Part shown: positions 8,001 through 10,501 of the stretch, one piece after another
How positions within the stretch are numbered: the stretch's first letter is position 1
Layout of the letters: every line of letters begins with the position of its first letter
Assembly (NCBI GenBank): GCA_902575715.1
Contig: CACGSI010000028.1
Span: 1 to 10,501 of the forward strand
Length of the DNA: 10,501 nt
Direction: 5' to 3'
Origin: an uncultured SAR324 cluster bacterium
Lineage (GTDB): Bacteria; SAR324; NAC60-12
Program-made: the position numbers and the translations under genes
The notes under the pieces: generated by a model
Database searches by the model: none
What the model was told of the DNA's origin: nothing
Seen by the model: the letters and a program-made list of their open reading frames with translations, nothing else

Positions 8001-9331
8001 ATGAAATCAGAATAGTTCACAGTAATCTCGTAAATAGAATACTTTCTGTTGCAGAAAAACAATCATTTTCTGTTGATGTTTTATCTGTTCAAGGAGAGAT
8101 TATTGCCAAAAAAGGTTCTGAAATTACAAGGGAATCATTAAATAAAATTCCATTAAATTCTTCTGAAGGTATCCAAGTTTCTGATAAAAAAATAAATTTA
8201 AAAATTGCTACTTTTGTTAGAAATGCCCTTCAGCAAATGTATTTATTGGAGAATGTGTATCAGGATCGTTGTGAAAAAGTCTCAAAAGGAGATGACCTCC
8301 CTCCAGGTGTTATAAGGATGATAAAAGTTTACATTGCTATCAAACGTAAACTATCGGTAGGCGATAAAATGGCAGGTAGACATGGAAATAAAGGGGTAGT
8401 TTCTACTATCCAACCAGTTGAAAATATGCCTTTTATGGAAGACGGTACACCTGTAGATATAGTTCTAAATCCTCTTGGCGTTCCTTCTCGTATGAATGTA
8501 GGACAAGTTCTTGAAACTCATTTAGGTAGAGTTGCAAGTGGTTTGGGTAAAAAAATTCAGGAATTTTTAGAAAAAAATAATGAAGTTAAGCAAATAAGAA
8601 ATTTCCTGAAAGATGTTTATGAATGTAAAGTTGCTCAAAAACATTTTGATAGCATGGATGATGGAGAGTTTTTGGAATTTGTGCAGAGATATAGACCTGG
8701 GTTTCATATGGCGACCCCAGTTTTTGATGGTGCAAAAGAAACTGATATCCATAAGATGGCAAAAATGGCAGATTTATCTACTTCTGGTCAGGTCTGGTTA
8801 TATGATGGCATGACCGGGGAGCGGTTTAGTCAGAAAGTTACTGTTGGATATGCATACATAATGAAGCTCCATCATTTGGTTGATGAAAAAATTCATGCGA
8901 GATCTATTGGTCCATATTCTTTAGTTACCCAGCAACCTTTGGGTGGTAAAGCTCAATTTGGAGGTCAAAGATTTGGGGAAATGGAAGTTTGGGCTTTAGA
9001 AGCTTATGGAGCAGCTTATACTTTACAGGAATTATTAACAGTAAAATCGGATGATGTTCTTGGCAGAAATAAGATTTATGAATCAATTGTTAAAGGTCGT
9101 CATCAGTTGGAAACAGGACTTCCCGAGTCTTTTAAGGTTCTAATTAGTGAATTAAAAAGTCTTTGCCTAAACATTGAATTGCTTCAAAAATCTGTAGAGA
9201 ATATTGAGGATGAGGACAAGTTAGATTCTTTAGTTGAGCCTGAAAGTGATGAGAGTAAAAAAATAGAATCTACTAATGAAAGTTCTGAGAATTCGCAGGA
9301 AAAAACTGAGAAAGTCGAAGCAACAGTATAG
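5051..9331 (+). CDS. rpoB: DNA-directed RNA polymerase beta subunit
   Basis: A full-length 1426-residue beta subunit of the core transcription enzyme. The N-terminus (RHRIRRSFG...[12 protein letters not shown]) is of proteobacterial type. The rifampicin pocket (526-557) keeps the residues aligned with E. coli Q513, D516, H526, R529 and S531 (here Q532, D535, H545, R548, S550), which predicts a rifampicin-sensitive enzyme. Catalytic-centre residues include E835-D836 in [10 protein letters not shown] and lysines K1106 and K1114 in [12 protein letters not shown]. The long stretch around 960-1085 is consistent with the insertion found in proteobacterial beta subunits. The protein is 84 residues longer than the E. 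coli one (1342), partly owing to a low-complexity acidic tail after about residue 1382 (E, S, D and K rich). An in-frame stop at 5033-5035 rules out a longer start, and ATG 5051 fits the family N-terminus. No clear Shine-Dalgarno sequence precedes it. rpoC begins 39 nt after the stop. Confidence 0.99.
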   Translation: MPSTLENRHRIRRSFGSLTSPIKVPHLLKVQLDSFERFLQREVPPDQRADKGLEAVFRSVFPVSDFSGSSTLEYVHYRLGDPKYSVEECRVRGVTFACPVRAALRLIVWENDSDTDVKHIRDIKEQEIYLGELPLMTPTGSFIINGTERVIVSQMHKSPGVVFTHDKGKSHSSGKLIYSARIIPQRGSWLDFEFDKKDILYVRIDRRRKFYATVLLRALGFTDDQLLDYYYQFEKIDISKAKPGKDLEGQSFFRVMDPEIILEQRPQLPIEDPKTGEIIVKAGQRINKRLVKKLQSAKISLINITLSELTGRILARTICKKNSDEEIAPCNTPLSSELINSLLENGVKEIELLNMGSQKMGSALRDTLELDKVSSPEQALIELYKKMKPGDPPTLDAAHLMLQNFFFKRERYSLSKVGRLKINEKLELDSDLEKSVLTEDDILKTVKYLLELKEGHPYRMIDDIDHLGNRRVRSVGELLETQFRIGLVRMERTIKERMSLQDSETMMLHDIVNAKPVAGAIHEFFGSSQLSQFMDQTNPLSEITHKRRLSALGPGGLTRERAGFDVRDVHSSHYGRICPIETPEGPNIGLIASLATFGRVNEFGFIETPYLKVENGIVTDKVEYLSAIEEEKYSIAQANAKLNDKKAFVNDFITSRVGSEFSMVLKENIDYIDISPRQLVSVAAAMIPFLEHDDANRALMGSNMQRQGVPLVKPKAPLVGTGIEHQAALDSGSCVVARRTGTVDNVDAGRIVIQADVDLSTEDSIVPANVDIYHLVKYQRSNQNTCINQRPLVKKGDRVFTGDVIADGSCTENGELALGQNINIAFMPWRGYNFEDSILVSQRLMHEDTFTSVHIDVLDTVARDTKLGKEEITRDIPNVSEEALKNLDESGIIAVGTSVTSKDILVGKVTPKGETQLNPEEKLLRAIFGEKAGDVRDTSLRVPQGVDGVVTDVVVFNREGVERDERTRHIEQELLARYEKDHYDEIRIVHSNLVNRILSVAEKQSFSVDVLSVQGEIIAKKGSEITRESLNKIPLNSSEGIQVSDKKINLKIATFVRNALQQMYLLENVYQDRCEKVSKGDDLPPGVIRMIKVYIAIKRKLSVGDKMAGRHGNKGVVSTIQPVENMPFMEDGTPVDIVLNPLGVPSRMNVGQVLETHLGRVASGLGKKIQEFLEKNNEVKQIRNFLKDVYECKVAQKHFDSMDDGEFLEFVQRYRPGFHMATPVFDGAKETDIHKMAKMADLSTSGQVWLYDGMTGERFSQKVTVGYAYIMKLHHLVDEKIHARSIGPYSLVTQQPLGGKAQFGGQRFGEMEVWALEAYGAAYTLQELLTVKSDDVLGRNKIYESIVKGRHQLETGLPESFKVLISELKSLCLNIELLQKSVENIEDEDKLDSLVEPESDESKKIESTNESSENSQEKTEKVEATV

Positions 9332-10501
<1,170 letters not shown>

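Overview
The window is AT-rich (roughly two thirds A+T by eye) and is coded entirely on the + strand. It holds six genes: a membrane class III adenylate cyclase, tlyA, parB, a Bax-inhibitor-1 family membrane protein, rpoB, and the first 377 codons of rpoC. The RpoB and RpoC sequences are of proteobacterial type. A CHASE2-cyclase with a C-terminal TPR and a closing DWDGVF motif is familiar from deltaproteobacteria-like lineages. My best guess is a low-GC, deltaproteobacteria-related or SAR324-like organism, but this placement is inference and no tree could be run.

Layout. Positions 2-3710 look like one transcription unit: cyclase, an 11-nt gap, tlyA, a 17-nt gap, parB. It combines second-messenger production, ribosomal RNA methylation and chromosome partitioning, so shared transcription is more likely than shared function. 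A 135-bp AT-rich gap follows with a good promoter (TTTACA-16-TATAAT) and a strong ribosome binding site serving the BI-1 family gene (3846-4526). Next is a 524-bp stretch with no convincing gene (4527-5050). It contains a repeat and hairpin just after the BI-1 gene, a very AT-rich block, a promoter TTGCTT-17-TATACT (4735-4763), and an implied rpoB leader of about 280 nt rich in potential hairpins. The last 79 nt of the leader can fold into two abutting hairpins that end exactly at the rpoB start codon, and there is no clear Shine-Dalgarno sequence. rpoB and rpoC follow with a 39-nt gap, as in nearly all bacteria.

The conserved genes are ordinary in sequence. What is unusual is organisation. 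rpoBC does not follow rplJL but sits behind a BI-1 gene with its own promoter and a long leader, and parB follows tlyA rather than parA. No mobile element, CRISPR array, tRNA or rRNA was found. I see no convincing new defence or mobile system. The most promising undescribed element is the structured rpoB leader.
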